Part shown: piece after piece, positions 49,382-57,128 of the stretch
Numbering within the stretch: position 1 is the stretch's first letter
Layout: each line of letters opens with the position of its first letter
From: an uncultured Burkholderiales bacterium
GTDB lineage: Bacteria; Pseudomonadota; Gammaproteobacteria; Burkholderiales; Burkholderiaceae_C
Assembly (NCBI GenBank): GCA_943908475.1
Contig: CALTTG010000004.1
Coordinates: 62,001-126,000 of the forward strand
DNA: 64,000 nt
Direction: 5' to 3'
Position numbers and translations under genes: made by a program
The notes under the pieces: model-generated
Databases searched by the model: none
Told to the model about the DNA's origin: nothing
Seen by the model: the letters and a program-made list of their open reading frames with translations, nothing else

Positions 49382-50678
49382 CCCGGCACTCGCGGGCCGG
49401 GCAGCTTCTGCCCCGACGATGGGCGCGATGGTCATCATCCTGGCGCTGTCCTTCCTGCTGGGCCTGCAGCCGGTGGCCACGGACCTCTACTTGCCGGCCC
49501 TGCCGCAGATGCAGCGGGCGCTGGGCATCAGCCAGGCCGACTCGCAGTGGACGCTGTCCAGCATCGTGTTGGCCTTCGGCTGCTCGCAGATGGTGTGGGG
49601 CCCGGTGTCCGATCGCATCGGACGACGGCCCGTGCTGCTCGGCGGCTTGAGCCTGTTCGTGGTCGCATCCCTGGGCACCACCTTGGCCATCGATCTGGCT
49701 CAAATGATCGCCATGCGGGTGCTTCAAGGGGTGGGCCTGGCCGCTTCGGTGGTGTGTGCCCGGGCCATGATCCGCGACCTCTACGAGCCCGAAATGGGGG
49801 CGCGTGTGCTGTCCAAAGGGCTCACGGGACTGGGGGCCATCGCCCTCGTGGGCCCCATCCTGGGCGGGCTGGCCGCCAATGGCCTGGGGTGGCGTGCCGC
49901 CCTGGCGGTGGTCGGTCTCTTCGCACTGGCGGGGCTGCTCTTCATCGCCGCATGCCTGCGTGAAACGCTGCCGGCCGAGCGCCGTCAGGTGGGCATGCCC
50001 CTGGCCGTCCGCATCGGCCAATGGCGCGACATCACCCGCCAACCCATGTTCAGGGCGTACACCGCCCTGACCTCGGCCACCTATGGCGGGCTCTATGTGT
50101 TCCTGGCGGCCTCGTCCTTCGTGTTCATCGATGTGTTGCACATGTCCAGGCCTTGGTTTGGCGTGCTGATGGCTTCGATGTCACTGGGTTACCTGATGGG
50201 CACCGTGCTGTGCCGAGCCCGGCTCCGGCACATGGGCCTGCCTGACACCGTGCGGCTGGGGGCCTGGCTGTCGGCCTCCTCAGCCTTGTGCAGCGCCTGC
50301 CTGTCGGCCGCCAGCCTGTTGCTGGACTGGACCCCATCCACCCTGTGGCTCTTGCCGGGCTTTTGGCTCTATGCCTTGGCCCATGGCATCCACCAACCCT
50401 GCAGTCAGGCCGGCGTGGTCGCCGCGTTCCCCCAACAAGCCGGTGCCGCATCGGCCCTGTCGGGGCTCATCATGAGCGTGCTGGCCTTTGCCATCGGCGC
50501 GATGCTGTCGTGGTGGATGAAGCAACCGGGCTGGGCAGGCACCCTCCACCCCATGTTGCTGGGATCGGCCCTGGGAGCCGCCATGACCGCCTGGGTGGGC
50601 CTGCGCCGGGTGCAACGCCATGGACATCCGCACGCCACGGCCTTGACCCCAACCGCAAGACTGGAGGCTTCGCCATGA
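49368..50678 (+). CDS. MFS drug-resistance transporter, Bcr/CflA family
   Basis: 436 residues, twelve predicted membrane helices. Bcr/CflA features: TDLYLPALPQMQRALG in the first loop, SQMVWGPVSDRIGRRPVLLGGL (MFS motif A, here GPVSDRIGRR), VLQGVGLAASVVCARAMIRDLY (motif C-like region), and a central segment LRETLPAERR. Expected to expel drugs by proton antiport; the substrate is unknown. Its start overlaps rluF by 14 bases and its stop overlaps the miaA start (ATGA), so rluF-MFS-miaA form one transcription unit after mutL. Confidence 0.9.
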   Translation: MNSSDPALAGRAASAPTMGAMVIILALSFLLGLQPVATDLYLPALPQMQRALGISQADSQWTLSSIVLAFGCSQMVWGPVSDRIGRRPVLLGGLSLFVVASLGTTLAIDLAQMIAMRVLQGVGLAASVVCARAMIRDLYEPEMGARVLSKGLTGLGAIALVGPILGGLAANGLGWRAALAVVGLFALAGLLFIAACLRETLPAERRQVGMPLAVRIGQWRDITRQPMFRAYTALTSATYGGLYVFLAASSFVFIDVLHMSRPWFGVLMASMSLGYLMGTVLCRARLRHMGLPDTVRLGAWLSASSALCSACLSAASLLLDWTPSTLWLLPGFWLYALAHGIHQPCSQAGVVAAFPQQAGAASALSGLIMSVLAFAIGAMLSWWMKQPGWAGTLHPMLLGSALGAAMTAWVGLRRVQRHGHPHATALTPTARLEASP

Positions 50679-51652
50679 GTTCACCCGATGACCGCACGCT
50701 GATCTTGGCGGGCCCCACCGCATCGGGCAAAACGGCCCTGGCCCTGGCCCTGGCCGAGCACTTGCCGCTGGAAATCATCAGTGTCGACTCGGCCCTGATC
50801 TACCGCGACATGAACGTGGGCACGGCCAAGCCCAGCCCTGAAGAATTGGCCCAGGTGCCACACCACCTGATCGACATCCTCGATCCGACCGAAAGCTACA
50901 GCGCCGCCCGTTTCGTGCAGGACTCGCGGCGATTGATGGGGGAAATCCGAGCACGCGGACGAACCCCCTTGCTGGTGGGGGGCACCATGCTCTACATCAA
51001 GGCCTTGATCGATGGCCTGGACGACATCCCGGCGGCGCGCCCCGAGGTGCGAGCCTGGCTGGACGAACGCGCAGCCCGTGACGGCTGGCCTGCCTTGCAC
51101 ACCGAGCTGTGCCGGGTGGACCCCATCGTCGGCCAGCGGCTGGCACCGCATGACGCCCAACGCATCCAGCGGGCCCTGGAGGTGTTTCACAGCACGGGCC
51201 AGCCCCTGTCGAGCTTTCAGCGACTCCAGCAAGGGCCCCTGCCATCGCAGCAACACGAGGCACCACCGGGCACCTGGATGCTGTCCCTGGAGCCCACCGA
51301 GCGCCAGTGGCTGCACCACCGCATCAACCTGCGTTATGACGGGATGATGGCGCAAGGCCTGGTGACCGAGGTCATGCAGCTTCGCGCCCGGGGCGACCTG
51401 CACCTGGACCTGCCGTCGATGCGATGCGTGGGTTACCGACAGGTCTGGGAGGCCCTCGATCAAGGTCTCGACCTGAACGATGCGCGACATCGCTCGGTCG
51501 TGGCCGAGCGTGGTGCTGCCGCCACCCGCCAGCTGGCCAAACGGCAAATCACGTGGTTGCGCAGCATGCCGTGGCGTGTGTCGCTGGCCTGCGATCGGCT
51601 CAGCCTGGACCAGCAGTGTCTGCACGCGGTGCAGACCTTGAGCCGCCATTAA
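50675..51652 (+). CDS. miaA: tRNA dimethylallyltransferase
   Basis: Adds the isopentenyl group to A37 of tRNAs reading UNN codons. 325 residues. Walker A LAGPTASGKTALALALAE (11-28), ISVDSALIYRDMNVGTAKP, HHLIDILDPTESYSAARFVQD, LVGGTMLYIKALIDGL, QRIQRALEV, and the C-terminal MRCVGYRQVWEAL with the conserved Gly-Tyr-Arg-Gln. The start shares four bases with the MFS stop (ATGA) and GGAGG lies upstream. mutL and miaA are neighbours in many proteobacteria; here two genes lie between. The 3' end overlaps the stop of marR on the other strand by two bases. Confidence 0.97.
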   Translation: MSSPDDRTLILAGPTASGKTALALALAEHLPLEIISVDSALIYRDMNVGTAKPSPEELAQVPHHLIDILDPTESYSAARFVQDSRRLMGEIRARGRTPLLVGGTMLYIKALIDGLDDIPAARPEVRAWLDERAARDGWPALHTELCRVDPIVGQRLAPHDAQRIQRALEVFHSTGQPLSSFQRLQQGPLPSQQHEAPPGTWMLSLEPTERQWLHHRINLRYDGMMAQGLVTEVMQLRARGDLHLDLPSMRCVGYRQVWEALDQGLDLNDARHRSVVAERGAAATRQLAKRQITWLRSMPWRVSLACDRLSLDQQCLHAVQTLSRH

Positions 51653-52137
51653 CTCAGCGCGTCTTGCCGATGGGCTTCGGCATTGGCCGCCAAGCGCTGC
51701 AGCATGCTCACCAGCGTCTGCCACTCGTCGCGCGAAAAGCCCTGCAAATACGCGTTCTGCACGGACGACAGCACCTCGGGCACACGGGCCGCAGCCGCCC
51801 GCCCCTCCGGTGTGAGCTCCAGCCGTGACACGCGGCGGTCTTCGGTGGAGCGCACGCGCCGGCACAGGCCTTTGGCCTCCAGCCGGTCCAGGGTGCGGGT
51901 CAAGGCGCCCGGGTCGATCTGCATCTCCCGGGACAGCTCGGCCAGGGTGGACGCCTGTCCCTTGGACAGCAAAAACAAGGGGGCCCACTGGGCGTGGGTC
52001 AAGCCTTCACAGGCCAGACGGCGATCAACTTCATTGGTCAGGCTTTGCATCACCCGGCGCATGAGGTAGCCCACCGAAGCGTCGCTGCAATAGCCCTCGG
52101 GCCGGTAGAACACCTCGTCAGGCAATTGTTTGCTCAT
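51649..52137 (-). CDS. MarR family transcriptional regulator
   Basis: 162 residues. Winged helix-turn-helix of MarR type: GLTHAQWAPLFLLSKGQASTLAELSREMQIDPGALTRTLDRLEAKGLCRRVRSTEDRRVSRLELTPEG contains the recognition helix and the Asp-Arg-Arg wing; N- and C-terminal helices would dimerise. It is divergent from an ABC exporter with only 52 bases between the starts; this spacer holds an inverted repeat inside the regulator's own promoter, so it likely represses itself and probably the exporter, released by a ligand that the exporter handles (inference). Confidence 0.92.
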   Translation of the reverse strand: MSKQLPDEVFYRPEGYCSDASVGYLMRRVMQSLTNEVDRRLACEGLTHAQWAPLFLLSKGQASTLAELSREMQIDPGALTRTLDRLEAKGLCRRVRSTEDRRVSRLELTPEGRAAAARVPEVLSSVQNAYLQGFSRDEWQTLVSMLQRLAANAEAHRQDALS

Positions 52138-52189
52138 GCAAGCATTTTTGTTGCCTGCGCAAATATTGTCAAGACACGATAATGCGCAC
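52138..52189 (-). promoter_or_regulatory. Intergenic operator/promoter of the MarR regulator and ABC exporter
   Basis: On the minus strand, TTGACA (52172-52167), 17-base spacer, AAAAAT (52149-52144) gives a promoter whose start lies at or close to the marR ATG, so the mRNA may be nearly leaderless. A 12-base inverted repeat TTGC-CTGC-GCAA (52151-52162) lies in that spacer, and GCAA (52138) pairs with TTGC (52151) as a further weak repeat. For the exporter, a GATAAT (52178-52183) could be a -10 element, but no clear -35 is seen. Confidence 0.5.
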
Positions 52190-54019
52190 ATGAGCACGTC
52201 CGCCACCTCTCCCGTCACGCCGCCTGTGGGCATGACACCCCTCGACGACGACACCGCCTCCAAGGCTCGCCCGGGTGCCCTCAAAGCCCTGGGCCCATTC
52301 CTGCGCCCCTACCGTGGTCGCATCTTGCTGGCCCTGGTGTTTTTGGTGCTGGCGGCGGTCACCACCCTCGTGCTGCCGATGGCGTTGCGCGCCCTGATCG
52401 ACCAGGGGTTCCTGCCCGCCGACCCCGGTGAGCGCATCGTGGCCATGCGTGAGCATTTCATGGTGCTGGCCGCCGTGGGCGTGGCCCTGGGCTTTTTCTC
52501 GGCGCTGCGCTACTACTGCGTGACATGGCTGGGCGAGCGCGTGGCTGCCGATCTGAAAGACGCGGTCTATGCCCATGTGATCCGCCAAAGCCCCCAATTC
52601 TTTGAAACGACCCAAACCGGCGAAGTGCTGTCGCGATTGACGGCAGACACCACCTTGATCCAAAGCGTGGTGGGCTCCAGCCTGTCGATGGGGCTGCGCA
52701 ACGTCATCATGGGCCTGGGCGCCCTGATCATGCTGGTGGTCACCAACCCTCGCGTGATGGCCCTGGTGCTGGGGGTGATCGCCCTGGTCGTCATCCCTGC
52801 GGTCATCGCGGGTCGGCGTGTGCGCCGACTGTCCCGCGACAGCCAGGACCGCGTCGCAGACTCCAGTGCCATCGCGTCTGAAGTGCTCAACGCCGTGACG
52901 GTGGTGCAAAGCTATGCCGCCGAGCAACGAGAAGCCACACGCTTCGCCCACGCCACCGAAGAAGCCTTCCAAACGAGCGTGCGCCGTGCCCGCACCCGCG
53001 CCGCCCTGGTGGCCTTCCTGATTTCGGGCATTGCCAGTGCGCTGTTGTGGGGCCTCTACCAAGGCAGTCAGGCTGTGGTGGAGGGGCACATCAGTGCGGG
53101 CCACATGGGGCAAACCGTGCTGTATGTGATCTTGTTGATCAGCTCGACCGCCGCCTTGTCGGAAATCTATGGCGAAGTCCTGCGTGCGGCAGGCGCCACG
53201 GAACGCCTCGTCGAGCTGCTGCAGACGCGCTCCCACATTGCCGCCCCGCGTCAGCCCCAAGCGTTGCCGGCTGTGCAGCGTGGGGCCGCCGTTCGATTCA
53301 CTGACCTGAGCTTTCACTACCCTTCGCGCCCGAGCCAGGCGGCGTTGCGGGGCTTCAACCTGGACATCCAGCCTGGCGAAACCATCGCCTTGGTGGGGCC
53401 AAGCGGTGCGGGCAAATCCACCGTGTTCCAGTTGTTGCTGCGGTTTTACGACCCCCAAAGCGGCACCATCGCCCTGGACGGCGTGCCGCTGCCGTCTCTG
53501 GGCCTGCAAGCCCTGCGCGAACGCATTGGCATCGTGCCGCAAGACAGCACGGTGTTCTCGACTTCCGCGATGGAGAACATCCGCTACGGCCGTCCCGGCG
53601 CCAGCGATGCCGAGGTGATCGAGGCCGCCAAGGCGGCCCATGCACACGAGTTCCTGGTCCAGTTGCCTGAGGGCTATCAGACCTTCCTGGGCGAGCGCGG
53701 CGTGCGCTTGTCTGGGGGACAACGCCAACGCATCAGCATCGCCCGAGCCATCCTGAAGAACGCGCCCTTGCTGCTGCTGGACGAGGCCACCAGTGCACTG
53801 GACACGGAAAGCGAACGCGCCGTGCAAGCGGCCTTGGAAGAGGCCATGAAAGACCGCACCACCTTGGTCATCGCCCACCGCCTCAGCACCGTCATCAATG
53901 CCGATCGCATCGTGGTGCTCGACGGTGGCCAAATCGTCGACGTGGGCAGTCACGCCGAGCTCATGGCCCGAAATGGGCTGTACACGAAGCTCGCCTCGAT
54001 GCAATTCGAGTCATCCTGA
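52190..54019 (+). CDS. ABC exporter, MsbA/multidrug type (fused membrane and ATPase domains)
   Basis: 609 residues: six-helix transmembrane domain (about 30-340) followed by one nucleotide-binding domain with Walker A VGPSGAGKSTVFQ, Q-loop IVPQDSTVF, signature RLSGGQRQRIS, Walker B LLLLDEATSALD and H-loop VIAHRLST. Such half-transporters dimerise to export lipids or drugs. It is controlled, by position, by the divergent MarR regulator 52 bases away. MsbA itself is less likely because the gene is not near lipid A genes. The ATG at 52190 follows a GATAAT element closely. Confidence 0.92.
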   Translation: MSTSATSPVTPPVGMTPLDDDTASKARPGALKALGPFLRPYRGRILLALVFLVLAAVTTLVLPMALRALIDQGFLPADPGERIVAMREHFMVLAAVGVALGFFSALRYYCVTWLGERVAADLKDAVYAHVIRQSPQFFETTQTGEVLSRLTADTTLIQSVVGSSLSMGLRNVIMGLGALIMLVVTNPRVMALVLGVIALVVIPAVIAGRRVRRLSRDSQDRVADSSAIASEVLNAVTVVQSYAAEQREATRFAHATEEAFQTSVRRARTRAALVAFLISGIASALLWGLYQGSQAVVEGHISAGHMGQTVLYVILLISSTAALSEIYGEVLRAAGATERLVELLQTRSHIAAPRQPQALPAVQRGAAVRFTDLSFHYPSRPSQAALRGFNLDIQPGETIALVGPSGAGKSTVFQLLLRFYDPQSGTIALDGVPLPSLGLQALRERIGIVPQDSTVFSTSAMENIRYGRPGASDAEVIEAAKAAHAHEFLVQLPEGYQTFLGERGVRLSGGQRQRISIARAILKNAPLLLLDEATSALDTESERAVQAALEEAMKDRTTLVIAHRLSTVINADRIVVLDGGQIVDVGSHAELMARNGLYTKLASMQFESS

Positions 54020-54073
54020 GCGCAGACTGCCGCGTTGAACCTTCATCTTTTTCACTGTTGTGAGCCTGTCGCC

Positions 54074-54739
54074 ATGAAACCCACTGCCATCACCCGCCCC
54101 CTGCTGCTGACCACCTTGAGCGCGATGCTGCTGGTCAGCGGCTGCGCCAACATGGACGCCACCGAGCGCGGCACCGCCACGGGCGCGGCCATTGGCGCCA
54201 TTGCTGGCGCGGTGATCGGTCAAGCCACCAGCAAGAACGCCGGCGCCGGCGCCGCCATCGGTGGCATTGCCGGGGCCGTGATCGGCAATGTGTGGTCCAA
54301 ACGCATGGAAGAGCAAAAGCGGGCGATGGAACAGGCCACGCAAGGCACGCCCGTCGAGGTGACCCGCACCGCTGACAACCAGCTCAAGCTGGAGATTCCC
54401 GCGGACATTTCGTTCGACAAAAACAGCGCCGCCCTCAAACCGGAGCTGCGCGCCGTGCTGGACACCTTCGCCGATGGCCTGCGCCAGAACAGCAATGGCA
54501 TGGTGGTGCGCATCGTCGGACACACCGACAGCTCAGGCAGCGATGCCATCAACAATCCACTGTCGCTGCAGCGCGCCGAGACCCTCAAAGACTACCTGAC
54601 CGACCGCAGCGTGCCGGCCAACCGCGTCGAAACGGCCGGCCGTGGCTCGCGCGAACCCGTTGCCAGCAACGACAATGCACAAGGTCAGGCCAAGAACCGC
54701 CGCGTGGAAATTTTCCTGCGCGAACCCGGCCAATCCTGA
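54074..54739 (+). CDS. OmpA-family lipoprotein with glycine-zipper region (YiaD-like)
   Basis: 221 residues. Lipoprotein signal with lipobox LVSGC (Cys24); a glycine-zipper stretch (about 30-85, GAAIGAIAGAVIGQ and GAAIGGIAGAVIGN), which may form a membrane-inserted hairpin; then an OmpA C-terminal domain (about 105-215) with ADISFDKNSAALKPEL, RIVGHTDSSGSDAINNPLSLQRAETLKDYL and NRRVEIFL for peptidoglycan binding. An outer-membrane-to-peptidoglycan anchor by family; resembles YiaD/Pcp-type lipoproteins. Followed by thyA after 11 bases. Confidence 0.9.
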   Translation: MKPTAITRPLLLTTLSAMLLVSGCANMDATERGTATGAAIGAIAGAVIGQATSKNAGAGAAIGGIAGAVIGNVWSKRMEEQKRAMEQATQGTPVEVTRTADNQLKLEIPADISFDKNSAALKPELRAVLDTFADGLRQNSNGMVVRIVGHTDSSGSDAINNPLSLQRAETLKDYLTDRSVPANRVETAGRGSREPVASNDNAQGQAKNRRVEIFLREPGQS

Positions 54740-54750
54740 AAGTCACCTGA

Positions 54751-55581
54751 ATGAGCCGCCCCGTCCGTCACCAGTACGAAGATTTCATGCGCCACGTGCA
54801 CACCCATGGTGTGCTCAAGACCGACCGCACCGGCACCGGCACGCGCAGCGTGTTTGGCCACCAAATGCGCTTCGACCTGTCGGAAGGTTTCCCGCTGGTC
54901 ACCACCAAAAAAGTGCACCTCAAATCCATCATCGTGGAATTGCTGTGGTTCCTTCGCGGTGACGACAACGTGAAATGGCTGCAAGAGCGCGGCGTGACGA
55001 TCTGGGATGAGTGGGCGCGCGAAGATGGATCGCTGGGCCCGGTGTACGGGGTGCAATGGCGAAACTGGCCGAAGCCCGACGGCACCCACGTCGATCAAAT
55101 CGCCGATGTGGTCAAACAGCTCCGGCAGAGCCCCGATTCCCGCCGCATCATCGTGAGCGCCTGGAACCCGGGGCTGATCGACCAGATGGCCTTGCCCCCC
55201 TGCCATGCGTTCTTCCAGTTCTACGTGGCCCCGGCCAGCGAACCGGGCGGCAAAGGCAAACTCAGCTGCCAGCTCTACCAGCGCAGTGCCGACATCTTCC
55301 TCGGTGTGCCGTTCAACATCGCCTCCTATGCGCTGCTCACCCACATGCTGGCACAGCAATGCGACCTTGACGTGGGCGACTTCATCTGGACGGGTGGCGA
55401 CTGCCACATCTACAGCAACCACACGGAACAGGTCGAGCTGCAACTCAGCCGCGAACCTTTCGCCTACCCTGTGCTGAACATCAAGCGCAAACCTGAATCG
55501 ATCTTTGACTACGCGTACGAAGACTTCGAAGTGCTGGAGTATCAGCACCATGCGCCCATCAAGGCGCCCGTGGCGGTCTGA
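54751..55581 (+). CDS. thyA: Thymidylate synthase
   Basis: Methylates dUMP to dTMP with methylenetetrahydrofolate. 276 residues, normal ThyA length. Motifs: DRTGTGTRSVFGHQMRFDL, PLVTTKKVHLKSIIVELLWFLRGDDNVKWL, DELGPVYG-like GSLGPVYGVQWRNW, RRIIVSAWNP, LPPCHAFFQFYV with the nucleophile Cys, SCQLYQRSADIFLGVPFNIASYALL, and GDCHIYSNHTEQ. Produces dihydrofolate, which the next gene (folA, 15 bases downstream) reduces. Confidence 0.98.
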   Translation: MSRPVRHQYEDFMRHVHTHGVLKTDRTGTGTRSVFGHQMRFDLSEGFPLVTTKKVHLKSIIVELLWFLRGDDNVKWLQERGVTIWDEWAREDGSLGPVYGVQWRNWPKPDGTHVDQIADVVKQLRQSPDSRRIIVSAWNPGLIDQMALPPCHAFFQFYVAPASEPGGKGKLSCQLYQRSADIFLGVPFNIASYALLTHMLAQQCDLDVGDFIWTGGDCHIYSNHTEQVELQLSREPFAYPVLNIKRKPESIFDYAYEDFEVLEYQHHAPIKAPVAV

Positions 55582-55595
55582 GGAGCAACCGATCC

Positions 55596-56120
55596 ATGTC
55601 CACGCCACCTGCCATGCTCAGCCTGATCGCGGCCGTCGCGCACCACGGGGCCATTGGTCGACACAACGACCTGCTGTGGCACGACAGCCGCGACCAAAAG
55701 CATTTTCGTGCGGCCACCCTGGGCTGCCCGGTCATCATGGGGCGCCGCACCTGGGACTCGCTGCCCGAGCGCTTCCGCCCACTGCCCGGTCGCCGCAACA
55801 TCGTGGTCACGCGCAACGCCGACTGGCAAGGTGCCGGGGCCGAGGTGGCTCATTCGCTGCCTGAAGCACTGGCCCGAGTGGCCGGAGCCCCCAAGGCCTT
55901 CGTGATGGGGGGCGGGCAACTCTACGCCGAGGCCTTGCCGATGGCCGATGAACTCATGCTCACCGAGGTCGATGCGTCGTTCGAAGCCGACACCTTCTTC
56001 CCCACCTGGAACCCAGGTGATTTCGAGGTGGTGGCCCGAGAAGAGCACCCCCCAGAAGCTGGAACGGCCGAGAGCCCTGCTCGCCCCGGCTTTGCGTTCG
56101 TGACGTATCGGCGACGTTGA
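55596..56120 (+). CDS. folA: Dihydrofolate reductase
   Basis: NADPH-dependent reduction of dihydrofolate; target of trimethoprim. 174 residues. N-terminal MLSLIAAVAHHGAIGRHNDLLWH (substrate loop, here with His where E. coli has LPW..), VIMGRRTWDSLPERFRPLPGRRNIVVTRN (NADPH site), FVMGGGQLYAEALPMADELMLTEVDASFEADTFFP. Paired with thyA, 15 bases apart, so the folate cycle is closed by one transcription unit. Confidence 0.96.
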   Translation: MSTPPAMLSLIAAVAHHGAIGRHNDLLWHDSRDQKHFRAATLGCPVIMGRRTWDSLPERFRPLPGRRNIVVTRNADWQGAGAEVAHSLPEALARVAGAPKAFVMGGGQLYAEALPMADELMLTEVDASFEADTFFPTWNPGDFEVVAREEHPPEAGTAESPARPGFAFVTYRRR

Positions 56121-56137
56121 CTGCCGCACTTCTGCCC

Positions 56138-56160
56138 TGTTTGATATATTGATTCAAACA
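56138..56160. promoter_or_regulatory. 23-base palindrome upstream of the binding-lipoprotein/kinase pair
   Basis: Perfect inverted repeat TGTTTGA (56138-56144) and TCAAACA (56154-56160) separated by nine AT-rich bases, 18 bases before the start of the solute-binding lipoprotein gene. It is AT-rich against a GC-rich background. A dimeric regulator site or a promoter -10 region (TATATT at 56145-56150) are the two readings. Confidence 0.5.
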
Positions 56161-56177
56161 TGGCACCGGAGTAAAGC

Positions 56178-57128
56178 ATGAACCGTCGAGAGGTGCTGCT
56201 GGCATGCTCAGTGCCTTGGCTTTCAGCCTGCAGCCCCGACACCTCACCCATGCGGCTGGCCCTCAATGCGTGGGCCGGCTATGCCCTGCTGTTCCTGGCC
56301 CAAGACTTGGGTCTCTTGGAAGAAAACAGCTGCAGACTGGTGGAGTTCCCGTCCAACACGGCGAGCATGCTGGCCCTGGCCAACGGTGAAGTCACCCTGG
56401 CCGCGCTGACGCTGGACGAGTTGCTCCAAGCCCGAGAGAGCGGCGTGGACCTGCGGGTGGTCATGGTGTTTGACGAGTCGCACGGGGCCGACATGGTGAT
56501 GGTGCGCTCAGACATTCACTCGCTCCAGCAGCTTCGAGGTCGTCGCATCGCCGTGGAATCGACCGCCGTGGGCGCTTTGATGCTGTCCAAGCTGCTGAGC
56601 GAGGCCGGACTGGAGGCCACTGACTTGGTCAAGGTGCCCTTGACGGCCGACCAGCACATCGACGCCTACCGAGCTGGGCGGGTGGACGCGGTCATCACCT
56701 TCGAGCCCATGGCCTCACAGTTGCGCAGCCTGGGTGCACGTCGCTTGTTGGACAGCAGCCAGTTTCCCGGGCTGATCGTCGACGTCTTGGCGGTGCCTGC
56801 CCCATCACTCGCCCCGCACGGACCGGCGCTTCGCGCCCTGATCCAGGCCCACGAACGGGCCCTGCGCCATCTGCAATCACAACCCCAAGACGCCGCCAAG
56901 CGACTGGCCCCGCATCTTCAAATCACGCCCGAGGAGGTGCTGATGGCCCTTCGGGGCATTCACCTGATCGATGCCAAGGACAACCACCGTTGGCTGTCCG
57001 GCCCCAATCCTGCCTTGATGCAATCGGCACACATGGTGAGTCAACTGATGCTGGCGTCTCGCCTCCTGCGAACGCAGCCGCGGCTGACGTCCTTGTGTGC
57101 CCCCGAGTTCCTCCCGGAGGCCGGATGA
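56178..57128 (+). CDS. Solute-binding lipoprotein, NitT/TauT (SsuA/THI5) type, coupled to a sensor kinase
   Basis: 316 residues. Lipobox WLSAC (Cys18) predicts a periplasmic lipoprotein. The fold is a type II periplasmic binding protein of the NitT/TauT/THI5 class: LALNAWAGYALLFLAQDLGLLEE, LANGEVTLAALTLDELLQARESG, LRGRRIAVESTAVGALMLSKLLSEAGL, DAYRAGRVDAVITFEP. No permease or ATPase gene is adjacent; the next gene is a histidine kinase whose start overlaps this stop (ATGA), so the protein probably senses rather than imports a ligand (inference). An enzyme-like or orphan transporter role is less supported. Confidence 0.82.
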   Translation: MNRREVLLACSVPWLSACSPDTSPMRLALNAWAGYALLFLAQDLGLLEENSCRLVEFPSNTASMLALANGEVTLAALTLDELLQARESGVDLRVVMVFDESHGADMVMVRSDIHSLQQLRGRRIAVESTAVGALMLSKLLSEAGLEATDLVKVPLTADQHIDAYRAGRVDAVITFEPMASQLRSLGARRLLDSSQFPGLIVDVLAVPAPSLAPHGPALRALIQAHERALRHLQSQPQDAAKRLAPHLQITPEEVLMALRGIHLIDAKDNHRWLSGPNPALMQSAHMVSQLMLASRLLRTQPRLTSLCAPEFLPEAG

